Assembly: GCA_043774625.1 (NCBI GenBank)
Contig: JAYVTG010000008.1
Coordinates: 17,237 to 81,236, forward strand
Reading direction: 5' to 3'
Source: JAAFIP01 sp043774625
GTDB taxonomy: Bacteria > Pseudomonadota > Gammaproteobacteria > Burkholderiales > Burkholderiaceae_C
Length of the DNA: 64,000 nucleotides
Notes under the pieces: model-generated
What the model was told of the DNA's origin: nothing
Databases searched by the model: none
Seen by the model: the letters and a program-made list of their open reading frames with translations, nothing else
Program-made: the position numbers and the translations under genes
In this document: one piece after another, positions 45,730 to 54,403 of the stretch
Numbering within the stretch: the stretch's first letter is position 1
How the letters are laid out: every line of letters begins with the position of its first letter

Positions 45730-47925
45730 TTATCGCGCGTTCTCTATGCCACGGCGACGGTCTTCCATTTCCAGACGTTCCAGGCAAACGGGGTGTGCGT
45801 GAAATTCTGATTTAGAACACTGTTCTTTCATACAAAATTGAAAACCCAGCAACACACGGTTTTCGCAAGCATCGCGTGGGCTGGTTTTGCCCACAGGTTT
45901 GGCTGCGACGGTTGCTTCGCTGGTAGCGTTGCGTTGCGCAACAACCACTTGTACGGGGTGCGCGCGTTCGTTAACTGCAAGGTTCTGACTTTGGGTACCT
46001 ACCTGGCTGGTTTTGTTCAAGTTGCTCGCAGTTTTTGAGCTGCTGGCTGCGTTGCGGTGCAGCGCCGCTGTTTTGGCATCTATGGCTTGGCTGGCTGTAC
46101 CAGCCTTGGTGGTTGTGTGTACAACGGCTGTTGCACTGGCGGAAGCGGCGATAGATGCTGTAGCTGCGGGTTGGTTGGTTGCAGCTTTGTTGGCAACGGT
46201 AACAGTTGCTTCTGTCGCCACCGATGATGGGGTTGAAGAGGAAGCTGCAACAGCAGATGTGGCTGCTGTTGCGACTGGCAGGGGCCCAGCAAGATCCGTC
46301 GCGTTGGGCTGCGATTGCCCAAAGAAGATAGCGCCAAGCCCCATTACCACAGCCACGCCTACAGCCACCAACCATGGTTTTTTGCTACTTTTGGTTTGTG
46401 TAGTTGCTGTGACAGGTGCAGGCAACCTAGCCTCTGGCTGCGCAGCCTGAGACGGCTTTGGGGGAGTTGTGCTTGCAGGTGCCAAAAGTTCTACTACGGG
46501 TTCTTTCTCGGTCTGAACATCAGCAACAGGTTGCACTGAGAATTGACTTGGCCACGTGTCGTTATGCAAAACAGAATGTGCTGGGGCCGCTATCGTGCGG
46601 TCTTTAGTTTTCGTTTGCTGGTTGATTCCAGCCGTTGTAGTTGGCCATGTTGGATCCGCATGAATGGCTAGAGTAGCTGGGGCAGCCACCATGGTGCTTT
46701 CATAACGCGAGCTAGCACCTTGCGCCACGATCTGGTCATGCAGTTTTTTAAGGCGGCGTTTGGCCAGGTCGACATATACGCCTTCAGGGAATTTGGCCAG
46801 AAAAATTTCCAGCTCTTCCACCTCACTGCTGTCTTTAATGTCTTTCCAGTACACCAGCTCCAATTCTTGCGTGACGGTGCTTCCCGTAGCGTTGCTGGTT
46901 GAGCCTACAGTACTGCCCGTACGTTCACCCACACTCGGCATAACGATAGGCTTGAACGGATTGGCGCTAGGGGTAACGGTCGGGTCACTGGCACACCTTG
47001 CAGCAGCTTGCAGCGCAGAAGCAAATTCTGCCGCGCTGGTATAGCGTGCTGCCTTGTTTTTGGCCAATGCCCTGGCGACCACAGCGTCTAGTGCGTGGGG
47101 CAGTTTCTGGTTGATACTGCTGGGCGCTTGCGGCTCAGTTTGGGTGATATTGGTCAATATCTGGAAGTAGCTTTCGCCATCAAAAGGGCGGCGATCCGTC
47201 AGCAACTGGTACAGCACGACGCCAGCGGAAAAAATGTCGGAAGCAGCATCGACTGTCAGACCCTGCGCCTGCTCGGGCGACATGTATTTCAGCGTGCCCA
47301 CCATGCCGCCCTGGGTGCGCGTGGCGTCACCAGAGTCTTGAATGCGTGCGACGCCAAAGTCGGTCAGTTTCAGACGGCCACTGGCTTCGATCAGCAAATT
47401 GGCGGGTTTGATGTCGCGGTGCACGATCTTGCGTGCATGTGCGTATTCCAGAGCGCTGAGCAGGTCGCTCATCATGTGCACGGTCTGCTCCAGCGGGTAA
47501 CGCACGCCGCTGTCCAAATGCTGCTTCAGGTCTTGCCCGGCCACAAACTCCATCACCAAAAAGGGAGTGGTGTCGTCACGGTCTGCGTCGTACACGCTGA
47601 CGATATTGGGGTGCTGCAAACGCCCGGCAGAGCGCGCTTCGGTCCGAAAGCGCATTTCGTATTCGGCGGCTGACTCGTCCGACAAACCTGCGATCTTGAC
47701 GGTTTTGATGGCTACCCGGCGGTCCAGATTGGGGTCGCGTGCCTCATAGACGACGCCCATCGCACCTCGTCCGAGGATGCGAAGAATGTCGTATCGGCCT
47801 AATTTTTCTGCGTCCAACGGATTTCTTTTCGTGTTGTGTTCATGACTCAAAACCTGAGTGCCGGTCGTTGTGTAATGGGGTACAACCGGGTGTGCTCGAT
47901 TGTAATTTGAGCAGCTATCAGACAC
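45730..47925 (-). CDS. Hanks-type Ser/Thr protein kinase with C-terminal membrane anchor
   Basis: 731 residues from a GTG. Kinase domain about 45-305: Gly loop GRGAMG (52-57), Lys74, HRDIKPAN (Asp171), DFG (189-191), APE-like MSPEQAQG. A spacer with EVEELEIFLAKFPEGVYVDLAKRRLKKL follows; this segment recurs in betaproteobacterial kinases. A Pro/Thr-rich linker, one membrane helix (KKPWLVAVGVAVVMGLGAIFFGQ), an Ala/Thr-rich low-complexity region and a Cys-containing tail (CENRVLLGFQFCMKEQC...HPVCLERLEME) complete it. No phosphatase gene is adjacent. Role unknown. Confidence 0.9.
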   Translation of the reverse strand: MSDSCSNYNRAHPVVPHYTTTGTQVLSHEHNTKRNPLDAEKLGRYDILRILGRGAMGVVYEARDPNLDRRVAIKTVKIAGLSDESAAEYEMRFRTEARSAGRLQHPNIVSVYDADRDDTTPFLVMEFVAGQDLKQHLDSGVRYPLEQTVHMMSDLLSALEYAHARKIVHRDIKPANLLIEASGRLKLTDFGVARIQDSGDATRTQGGMVGTLKYMSPEQAQGLTVDAASDIFSAGVVLYQLLTDRRPFDGESYFQILTNITQTEPQAPSSINQKLPHALDAVVARALAKNKAARYTSAAEFASALQAAARCASDPTVTPSANPFKPIVMPSVGERTGSTVGSTSNATGSTVTQELELVYWKDIKDSSEVEELEIFLAKFPEGVYVDLAKRRLKKLHDQIVAQGASSRYESTMVAAPATLAIHADPTWPTTTAGINQQTKTKDRTIAAPAHSVLHNDTWPSQFSVQPVADVQTEKEPVVELLAPASTTPPKPSQAAQPEARLPAPVTATTQTKSSKKPWLVAVGVAVVMGLGAIFFGQSQPNATDLAGPLPVATAATSAVAASSSTPSSVATEATVTVANKAATNQPAATASIAASASATAVVHTTTKAGTASQAIDAKTAALHRNAASSSKTASNLNKTSQVGTQSQNLAVNERAHPVQVVVAQRNATSEATVAAKPVGKTSPRDACENRVLLGFQFCMKEQCSKSEFHAHPVCLERLEMEDRRRGIENAR

Positions 47926-48013
47926 TTAGAGAAGTGCTACGAATCAGAGGAAAAGCACGCAATACAAGGGCAAGTGCGGCAATAAATCACGGGGCTGTTT
48001 TTTTCTGGTTGCG

Positions 48014-48874
48014 CTATACCAAGTCGTTGCGCGTGAGCAGTAGTACTTGATCATTACCTGCGCTGGTTTCCAGCCAAACAGCTTCCAGCTTGGGAAAGGC
48101 GCGTTCGAAGTGTTCGCGTTCATTGCCGATTTCTAACACCAGTACACCCTGCGGGCTGAGCTTGGCGGGCAGGTCGTGCAACAGGGGGCGGACAAAGTCC
48201 ATGCCATCAGCGCCGCCAGCCAATGCCAACGAAGGCTCGGCCAGGTACTCGGCTGGCAGCTTGCCCATACTGCTGCTGTTGACATACGGCGGGTTGCACA
48301 CAATCAGATCGTAGGGCCCTTTGCACTGGGCCAAACCATCTGACTGAATGAGGGTGATGCGCTCTTGCATGCCGTGTTTGGCGACATTGATGGTGGCTAC
48401 TTCCAGCGCTTGGGGGCTAATGTCTGCTGCATCAACGCGAGCATCCGGGTAGGCCATCGCGGCCAATACGGCCAGGCTGCCGTTGCCCGTGCACAGGTCG
48501 AGTACGTTTTGGGCGTTGGGCGACAACCAGGGGTCTATAGAGCCATCGGCCAGCAATTCGGCAATAAAGCTGCGCGGTACGATCGAGCGCTCGTCGATAT
48601 AGAAGGGCACGCCCTGCAGCCAGGCTTCTTGCGTAAGATAGGCAGCAGGTTTTCGGGTTTCTATGCGTGCTATTAAAATGCTAGCTGCTTGCGCATATTC
48701 TACGCTGGAAACCGGCCTTTTTTCTATCGAATCAAGGTCATCCAGTGGCAATTTTAGTGCCCACAGCATCAGCCAGGCAGCTTCGTCAAATGCGTTGGTA
48801 GTGCCGTGGCCGTAGGCTACTTTTGCGGCCTGTAGCTTGGCGGCACTTTCTTCTATCAGCTCTAGTACATTCAT
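48014..48874 (-). CDS. prmB: Ribosomal protein L3 (N5-glutamine) methyltransferase PrmB
   Basis: 286 residues from ATG 48874 (MNVLELIEESAAKLQAAKVAYGHGTTNAFDEAAWLMLWAL). The N-terminal helical domain with GHGT-NA-DEA is PrmB-specific. SAM loop VLDLCTGNGSLAVLAA and catalytic NPPYV follow, with L3 Gln as the known substrate. Residues 56-69 (SSVEYAQAASILIA) are encoded by a 41-bp repeat copy, replacing part of the N-terminal helical domain. A longer frame to 49222 overlaps the divergent aminotransferase and is rejected. Confidence 0.92.
   Translation of the reverse strand: MNVLELIEESAAKLQAAKVAYGHGTTNAFDEAAWLMLWALKLPLDDLDSIEKRPVSSVEYAQAASILIARIETRKPAAYLTQEAWLQGVPFYIDERSIVPRSFIAELLADGSIDPWLSPNAQNVLDLCTGNGSLAVLAAMAYPDARVDAADISPQALEVATINVAKHGMQERITLIQSDGLAQCKGPYDLIVCNPPYVNSSSMGKLPAEYLAEPSLALAGGADGMDFVRPLLHDLPAKLSPQGVLVLEIGNEREHFERAFPKLEAVWLETSAGNDQVLLLTRNDLV
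48669..48709 (-). repeat. 41-bp dispersed repeat, copy 15 (inside prmB)
   Basis: Full-length core in gene orientation, read as SSVEYAQAASILIA. Confidence 0.92.
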
Positions 48875-48932
48875 GGCCAGATTGTACGGTTGAGGCACTA
48901 TGATGGTGGGTTGATTTCTTAGAGATTTGACC

Positions 48933-50138
48933 ATGCTGCCATTTGCCAACCGCCTGAACAACGTCCAAACATCCGCCATTCGCGAGATTTTTAAACTGCT
49001 GGCACGTCCCGGCATCATCAGCTTTGCGGGCGGTTTTCCGGACCCGGATTTGTTTGATGTAGAGGGTATTCGCGAGGCTACCCACCAAGCGCTGGGCGAG
49101 GGCGCTGGTGCGGTGTTGCAATACGGCCCCACCGAGGGCTGGCCAGCACTGAAAGAAGCCATTGCCCAGCACATGGCAGGCAAAGGCATAGCCGTGCAGC
49201 CCGACGGCTTGATCACCACCACGGGCAGTCAACAGGCGCTGGACTTGATTGGCAAAACCATGATCAACACCGGCGACAAGGTCATCGTCGAAGGCCCCAC
49301 GTTTTTGGCCACCATCCAGTGCTTTCGCCTGTACGGCGCTGACCTGGTTAGCGCGCCTATTGACGCCGATGGCGTGAAGGTGGACGAACTGGAAAGGCTC
49401 ATCATTGAACACAAACCCAAGCTGGTGTACCTCATTCCGACCTTTGGCAACCCCAGCGGTGCCATGCTCACGCTGGCAAGGCGCAAACGCGTACTGGAAC
49501 TGGCCGCGCAGCACCAAGTGTTGGTGGTAGAAGACGACCCGTATGGTGAGCTGTATTTTGGCGCTCCGCCCCCGCCGTCGATGATGGCTTTGTCTAAAGA
49601 CGTTCCGGGCAGCCGCGACTATTTGGCCTATTGCGGCAGCTTCAGCAAGGTGCTGTCCCCCGGCCTGAGGGTGGGCTGGATGATCGGCCCCGCCGAATTG
49701 CTGGCCAAATCGACCATGTGCAAACAGTTTAGCGATGCGCACACCAGCAACCTGAGCCAGGCGATTGCAGCCAACTATCTGGCGCTGAAAGACGGCGCAG
49801 TGCCGCGTTTGGACAAAGCCCTGGCCACCGTGCGCACCGTGTATGCACAGCGCGCCCAAACCATGGCCGACTGCCTGAAACGCGAACTGGGCGATGCGCT
49901 GACCTACAGCCAACCCCTAGGCGGCATGTTCTTTTGGACGCGCTTGACCGGTGCAGGTGGCAAACCTGTAGCGGCCACGGCATTTGCCAAACGCGCGCCC
50001 GACTACGGCGTAGCCTTTGTGCCCGGCGAACCTTTTTTTGCGAACAACGCAGACACCGCCACCCTGCGCCTGAGCTATGCCACGTCTGACCTGGCCAAGA
50101 TAGAAGAGGGCGTCAAGCGCCTGGCAGCTGCGTTGTAA
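48933..50138 (+). CDS. PLP-dependent aminotransferase, 2-aminoadipate/MocR-related class I
   Basis: 401 residues. ISFAGGFPDPDLFDVEGI, LQYGPTEGWPALKEAIAQHM, TTGSQQALDLIGK, PTFGNPSG and the PLP lysine in CGSFSKVLSPGLRVGWMIG are typical of LysN/alpha-aminoadipate or aromatic/branched-chain aminotransferases. No MocR HTH is present. ATG 48933 was chosen; an in-frame TTG sits 6 nt earlier. The substrate is not clear. Divergent from prmB. Confidence 0.88.
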   Translation: MLPFANRLNNVQTSAIREIFKLLARPGIISFAGGFPDPDLFDVEGIREATHQALGEGAGAVLQYGPTEGWPALKEAIAQHMAGKGIAVQPDGLITTTGSQQALDLIGKTMINTGDKVIVEGPTFLATIQCFRLYGADLVSAPIDADGVKVDELERLIIEHKPKLVYLIPTFGNPSGAMLTLARRKRVLELAAQHQVLVVEDDPYGELYFGAPPPPSMMALSKDVPGSRDYLAYCGSFSKVLSPGLRVGWMIGPAELLAKSTMCKQFSDAHTSNLSQAIAANYLALKDGAVPRLDKALATVRTVYAQRAQTMADCLKRELGDALTYSQPLGGMFFWTRLTGAGGKPVAATAFAKRAPDYGVAFVPGEPFFANNADTATLRLSYATSDLAKIEEGVKRLAAAL

Positions 50139-50148
50139 GAGTCGGGTT

Positions 50149-50724
50149 TTGGAAGCACTTTTCATCTCCACCGGTGTGGTGGCTCTGGCCGAGATCGGCG
50201 ACAAAACGCAGCTGCTTGCTTTTATCCTCGCCGCACGCTTCAAGAAGCCCCTGCCTATCATCGCAGGCATCTTGTGCGCTACCGTGGTCAACCACGGCTT
50301 GGCAGGTGCGCTAGGCGCGTGGATCACGTCGGTGGTCAGCCCCGATACACTGCGCTGGGTGCTGGGCCTGTCCTTCATTGGCATGGCCATCTGGACGATG
50401 GTTCCAGACAAAATAGAGGAAGAAGAAACAAAAGTTGCAGGCCAACTTGGCGTGTTTGGTACCACCCTGGGCACCTTCTTTTTAGCCGAGATGGGGGACA
50501 AAACCCAAATCGCTACCATCGCCATGGCCGCGCATTACAGCAATCCAGTCTTGGTGGTTATTGGCACCACGCTAGGCATGTTGATAGCCGATGTGCCCGC
50601 CGTGTTGGTGGGCGATAAATTTGCCGCCCGGATACCGATGCAACTGGTGCACAGCATTGCAGCAGGCATCTTTGCCATCATGGGTGTGATGGCACTACTC
50701 AAGGTAGACAAGCTGTTTGGCTAA
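50149..50724 (+). CDS. GDT1/TMEM165 (UPF0016) family membrane transporter
   Basis: 191 residues, probable TTG start 10 nt after the aminotransferase stop. The two family motifs E-x-G-D-K-(T/S) occur as ALAEIGDKTQLLAFILAARF and FLAEMGDKTQIATIAMAAHY, in two inverted halves of three helices each. Relatives export Mn2+ (MneA) or Ca2+. Likely a manganese exporter by family knowledge. Confidence 0.9.
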   Translation: MEALFISTGVVALAEIGDKTQLLAFILAARFKKPLPIIAGILCATVVNHGLAGALGAWITSVVSPDTLRWVLGLSFIGMAIWTMVPDKIEEEETKVAGQLGVFGTTLGTFFLAEMGDKTQIATIAMAAHYSNPVLVVIGTTLGMLIADVPAVLVGDKFAARIPMQLVHSIAAGIFAIMGVMALLKVDKLFG

Positions 50725-50745
50725 GCCTGTCAGAGGCGCCAAACC

Positions 50746-50819
50746 TGGAGCGGGTGATGGGAATCGAACCCACGTTATTTGCTTGGGAAGCAAGAGTCCT
50801 GCCATTGAACGACACCCGC
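50746..50819 (-). tRNA. tRNA-Gly (anticodon CCC)
   Basis: 74 nt on the minus strand with encoded CCA. Acceptor GCGGGTG/CACCCGC, anticodon loop TTCCCAA in a stem TTGC/GCAA, T-loop GTTCGATTCCC. Similar in arrangement to E. coli glyU (recalled). Confidence 0.95.
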
Positions 50820-50922
50820 AGATGGGTAAATTATAGAGGGGCTAAGTACAAGCCCGCTTGGGAAAAAGCGGTTTCAACGTTAATGTTTTGCTCACCCGTT
50901 AATTTGATCAGAAACTAAAAGC

Positions 50923-51918
50923 ATGAAAATTGACTTTAACCGACGCCAAACGCTAGCTGGCCTGGCTGGCGCTGCTGCAAGCGCCGCTTTACCTGCATTA
51001 CTAAGCAGCACCTCTTACGCGCAAGACAAGTTCCCCAGCCGCGCTATTTCACTGATTGCCCCCTGGCCCCCCGGTGGCAGCTCGGATGCCGTGATGCGCG
51101 CGTTTGCCGAGAGTGCAGGGCGCGCCCTGGGCGTGCCAGTGATCATCGACAACAAGCCCGGCGCGGGCGGCACGCTGGGTGCCACGGCCATGGTCAATGC
51201 CAAGCCTGACGGCTATACGCTGACGCAGTTGCCGTTGGGTATTTACCGCCTGCCGCACATGCAAAAAACGGCATTTGATCCTGTCAAGGACATCACCCAT
51301 ATTGTTGGTCTGACCGGCTACACCTTCGGCCTGGCCGCAACGATCGACTCACCCTTCAAAAACTTGAAGGAGATGGTGGCGTATGCCAAGGCCAACCCAG
51401 GCAAGCTGGAATATGGCCACACGGGCACGGGCACCACGCCGCATCTGGCCATTGAAGAATTCAGTCAAAAGGCAGGCATAGAACTCAACCCCATCCCTTA
51501 CAAAGGCTCGGCAGAGCTGATACAGGCTATTTTGGGCGGCCACATCCGCGTGATGAGCGGTACGACCGAGTTTGCACCCCATGTTCAAAGCGGCAAACTG
51601 CGCCTGCTGGCCACCCTGGGCCGCTCACGCAACAAGGCTTTTCCGGACGTGCCCACCGTGAAAGAAAGCGGGTGGGACACCATCAGCGAATCACCATTTG
51701 GTATCGGTGGCCCCAAAAATATGGACCCAACCGTAGTGCGCAGCCTGCACGACGCGTTCAAAAAAACGCTGGAAGACCCCAAGGTGCTGGAGACGCTGGA
51801 CAAGTTCTTCCAGCCCATCATTTACATGAACACCGAGGACTACGGCAAATACGCCGTGCGCACGTTTGAAGCTGAACGCAGCACGATAGAGCGGCTGGGG
51901 CTGGCAAAGAAGGTTTGA
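50923..51918 (+). CDS. Tripartite tricarboxylate transporter (Bug/TctC) binding protein
   Basis: 331 residues. The signal peptide has a twin-arginine-like start (NRRQTLAGLAGAAASAALPAL...SYAQ). Mature Bug fold: SLIAPWPPGGSSDAVMRAFAE, VIIDNKPGAGGTLGA, GHTGTGTTPHLAIEEF, NPIPYKGSAELIQAILGGHI. Binds small carboxylates in the periplasm; TctA/TctB are not in view, as is usual for the many orphan Bug proteins of betaproteobacteria. Confidence 0.92.
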   Translation: MKIDFNRRQTLAGLAGAAASAALPALLSSTSYAQDKFPSRAISLIAPWPPGGSSDAVMRAFAESAGRALGVPVIIDNKPGAGGTLGATAMVNAKPDGYTLTQLPLGIYRLPHMQKTAFDPVKDITHIVGLTGYTFGLAATIDSPFKNLKEMVAYAKANPGKLEYGHTGTGTTPHLAIEEFSQKAGIELNPIPYKGSAELIQAILGGHIRVMSGTTEFAPHVQSGKLRLLATLGRSRNKAFPDVPTVKESGWDTISESPFGIGGPKNMDPTVVRSLHDAFKKTLEDPKVLETLDKFFQPIIYMNTEDYGKYAVRTFEAERSTIERLGLAKKV

Positions 51919-51947
51919 ACCACGTTCAAAGGTGTTTTCGGCCTGTA

Positions 51948-51988
51948 GCCAGCGTGGAATATGCGCGAGCAGCTATTAATTTTATAGT
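51948..51988 (+). repeat. 41-bp dispersed repeat, copy 16 (intergenic)
   Basis: Full-length core between the Bug gene and the convergent DsrE-like gene. Confidence 0.93.
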
Positions 51989-52012
51989 AGCTGGTAGTTG
52001 CATCAGCATGAA

Positions 52013-52444
52013 TCAGGGGCGAATGTAGGCCCAGCCTTCGCTTTGCCGGCGCATCAGTTGCACCACGCCCGACACCGCGTAGCTGGCCACAGGGTGCATA
52101 TCGTCTTTGCTGATTTTCAGATTGCGCATGGTGTTTTCACAGGCCACGATGCTGACTCCGGCTTTGGCGGCCTCGGCAACGCGCGAATTGGCCACTGAGT
52201 CTAGCTTGAGCATGCCAATGCCAGGGCCGTAGGCAACGATTTCGATGTCTACCTGCGCTGCCCCCAACTCGTCCTGCACGTTTTTGGCGTTGTTCAAAGC
52301 CAGATTCCAGCGCGCAGGGTCTGCATCGCTCATCTGCATCACCACTTTATACTTCTTTTGGCTGGTAGCCAGCGTAGATTGTGCGCAAGCAGCTATTGAA
52401 AGTGTAGCGCCAAGCAGGGCTAAGAGGGGGGTGCGGCGGTTCAT
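52013..52444 (-). CDS. DsrE/DsrF-like exported protein
   Basis: 143 residues. An exported start MNRRTPLLALLGATLSIAACAQS precedes a DsrE-like fold (YKVVMQMSDADPARWNLALNNAKNVQDELG...VDIEIVAYGPGIGML...GVSIVACENTMRNLKIS), with one conserved Cys in VACENTM. Residues 13-26 (ATLSIAACAQSTLA), covering the cleavage region, are encoded by a 41-bp repeat on the opposite strand and create a lipobox-like IAAC (Cys20). Family members carry out sulfur transfer or are uncharacterised periplasmic proteins. Confidence 0.85.
   Translation of the reverse strand: MNRRTPLLALLGATLSIAACAQSTLATSQKKYKVVMQMSDADPARWNLALNNAKNVQDELGAAQVDIEIVAYGPGIGMLKLDSVANSRVAEAAKAGVSIVACENTMRNLKISKDDMHPVASYAVSGVVQLMRRQSEGWAYIRP
52368..52408 (+). 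repeat. 41-bp dispersed repeat, copy 17 (inside DsrE-like gene)
   Basis: Full-length core, read antisense as ATLSIAACAQSTLA in the signal sequence. Confidence 0.92.
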
Positions 52445-52516
52445 GATGTCTCCTGTTTTCTAACTATCTATACGCAACCATAACCCAAAAAAGGTCCAGT
52501 TTCACCAGCCATAAAC

Positions 52517-52543
52517 AAAAAGGGATGCCCATGTGGGCATCCC
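52517..52543 (-). terminator. Terminator of the outer-membrane protein gene
   Basis: On the minus strand, stem GGGATGCCC/GGGCATCCC with a 4-nt loop followed by TTTTTG, 57 nt after the stop codon of the barrel gene. Confidence 0.9.
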
Positions 52544-52599
52544 TGATCGATCCTGAATACAACAGCGTGTTGCTTCAACGACTTGGTTTTGCGCAGAAC

Positions 52600-53244
52600 T
52601 TAAAAACTATAGCGTGCGCCAATGGAAAACTTTGGCAGCACCGACAGCTTGTTCAGGTTGTCACGCAGCTTCTGGGTTTGTGCGTCTACGTCGGCTTGGG
52701 TAATGTTATTCTTGCCTACGATGCTGGTTGAGGTCGTAGCTTCAAACTTGCCAATGGTCAGGCCCAAGTCGGTATAAAAGCCCCAGCCTTTTTCGCTGCT
52801 GGGCTTGAAACCATAGCCCAAACCCAAATAGGGCGTGACCTTGGGGTAGGTGACATCTACGTTGAAAGTCTCGCCGGCCAGGCTGACGGTTTTGCCGTTG
52901 ATGGTTGAGTTTGCGTTGCCGTTGGCGGTCGAGTTCAGGCTGAACTTGGTGTTGTTGAATGTCAAACCACCCGTCAGGCGGAAGGCGCTGCTGCCGGGGA
53001 ACCAGTCGGCAAACGCACCAATGCTTTGAGCCTTGAAGTTGCCCACATAGTCAACGCCGTCGCGAGAGCCGTTTTTATTGGCCTTTAGACCGCCAGAAAA
53101 CTCACCACGCAAGCCGATGGAGTCAGACATGGGGTGGGCATAGCCGAGGGTAATGCCAGGAAAGCCGAAGCCGCCGTAGACGTCACCTGCTTGTGCGCTA
53201 AAAGAGATTGCACTGACGGCTAGGATAGAAAGTAGTTTTTTCAT
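52600..53244 (-). CDS. Outer-membrane beta-barrel protein
   Basis: 214 residues from ATG 53244. Signal peptide MKKLLSILAVSAISFSAQA. Alternating amphipathic strands follow (VYGGFGFPGITLGYAHPMSDSIGLRGEFSGGL...AFRLTGGLTFNNTKFSL...VTPYLGLGYGFKP...GWGFYTDLGLTIGKFEA), and the protein ends in an aromatic barrel signature IGARYSF. About eight strands, similar in size to OmpW/OmpX-like proteins. Role unknown. The upstream gap 53245-53723 holds its promoter region, one diverged 41-bp repeat and nothing else I can identify. Confidence 0.83.
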   Translation of the reverse strand: MKKLLSILAVSAISFSAQAGDVYGGFGFPGITLGYAHPMSDSIGLRGEFSGGLKANKNGSRDGVDYVGNFKAQSIGAFADWFPGSSAFRLTGGLTFNNTKFSLNSTANGNANSTINGKTVSLAGETFNVDVTYPKVTPYLGLGYGFKPSSEKGWGFYTDLGLTIGKFEATTSTSIVGKNNITQADVDAQTQKLRDNLNKLSVLPKFSIGARYSF

Positions 53245-53566
53245 GATGAAGTGACAGTTTTGAGTTTTTTCTTGTCGATCTACACGCATAGCATTGCGCC
53301 ACGATGCATCGACCGATACATTTTGGAATATATAGTTACATAAAGTCAACTATGTGGCCTCCCAAGAACTGGGTAGGAGCTGTATCCAAATACCTAAGTG
53401 GTACCGGCTTTTAGCGTATTTTGGAGAAATATTGGACAAGATACTGTGACTTATTGCACATATTTGAATAGGGTAATGGAGATTAAAGCATGCGCTTTTC
53501 GTGATGCATTGCGCAGTTGCCAACCGCACCCATGCATGGGTATTTTCCCGCTATTTCAGCCGATTT

Positions 53567-53606
53567 GCCTTACAGAATATGCGCAAGGAGCTATGAAATA
53601 CATAGC
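53567..53606 (+). repeat. 41-bp dispersed repeat, copy 18 (intergenic, diverged)
   Basis: About 40 nt. GAATATGCGCAAG-AGCTAT-AAATACATAGC is well kept, while the GCCAGCGT end is degraded. Confidence 0.8.
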
Positions 53607-53723
53607 ATGTTTAATTAAAAAAAATCGCAGCGATGTAAATGAGAACCTTGCTCGGTCGGTGCAGGGGGGGAGTTAAGCGCCAAAAAAAGTGAAAAAGTTG
53701 CAATCTGCGACGCTACAGTGTTG

Positions 53724-54164
53724 CTAGCGCGTCACTAACACCGGCACATGCGACTCGGCAACGATCTTGTTGGCAATGCTGCCCAGCATCAAGCGCCTGA
53801 TGCCGGTGCGGCCGTGGGAGCCCACCACGATCAAATCGGCTCCATGGTCTTTGGCGCTTTGCAAAATGCCTGTGGTCACGGTTGCGCCTTCTACCAGGCT
53901 GGCCTGCATTTGCACTACAGGTTTTTCGTTGGCGCACAGGGCCGCTACTTTGGTATGGGTTTCAGACGCCACCTGGCGCGCTGCCGCCATGTAGGATTCA
54001 AACCCATAGGGGTTGGATTCGCCCACACCCAGGTAAGGGTAGGGGTCAACCACGTACACTGCGGTTAACTGGGCACCGTGGGCACGCGCCAAGCCTACGG
54101 CCAGCGCGGCTGCATGTTGCGAAGCCTCAGAGCCATCGGTGGCGACCAAAATATGCTTGAACAT
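53724..54164 (-). CDS. Universal stress protein, UspA family
   Basis: 146 residues. FKHILVATDGSEASQHAAALAVGLARAHGAQLTAVYVVD start and the ATP-binding motif GSHGRTGIRRLMLGSIANKIV (G-x2-G-x9-G-S/T), so probably the nucleotide-binding branch. Single leftward gene, oriented away from parE. Confidence 0.93.
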   Translation of the reverse strand: MFKHILVATDGSEASQHAAALAVGLARAHGAQLTAVYVVDPYPYLGVGESNPYGFESYMAAARQVASETHTKVAALCANEKPVVQMQASLVEGATVTTGILQSAKDHGADLIVVGSHGRTGIRRLMLGSIANKIVAESHVPVLVTR

Positions 54165-54403
54165 AGGGTCTCACTTTCTGGTTAGATGTAAACCATCTTT
54201 ATCATGTCACTGTGGGTACTACTTGTGTTGATGCGGCGTAAGCGATGTGTAAATGCGTGTAGCTTTGATTCTTTTGAGGCAATCTATAAAACTTTGCCAG
54301 TCAGTCAATATCTTAGTCTTTTGTAAATTCTTTCACAGTACCATTTCGGCAAATGACTGTAAATAAACCTAGATATTGAATAGTCTGACACTACAATCGC
54401 GCT

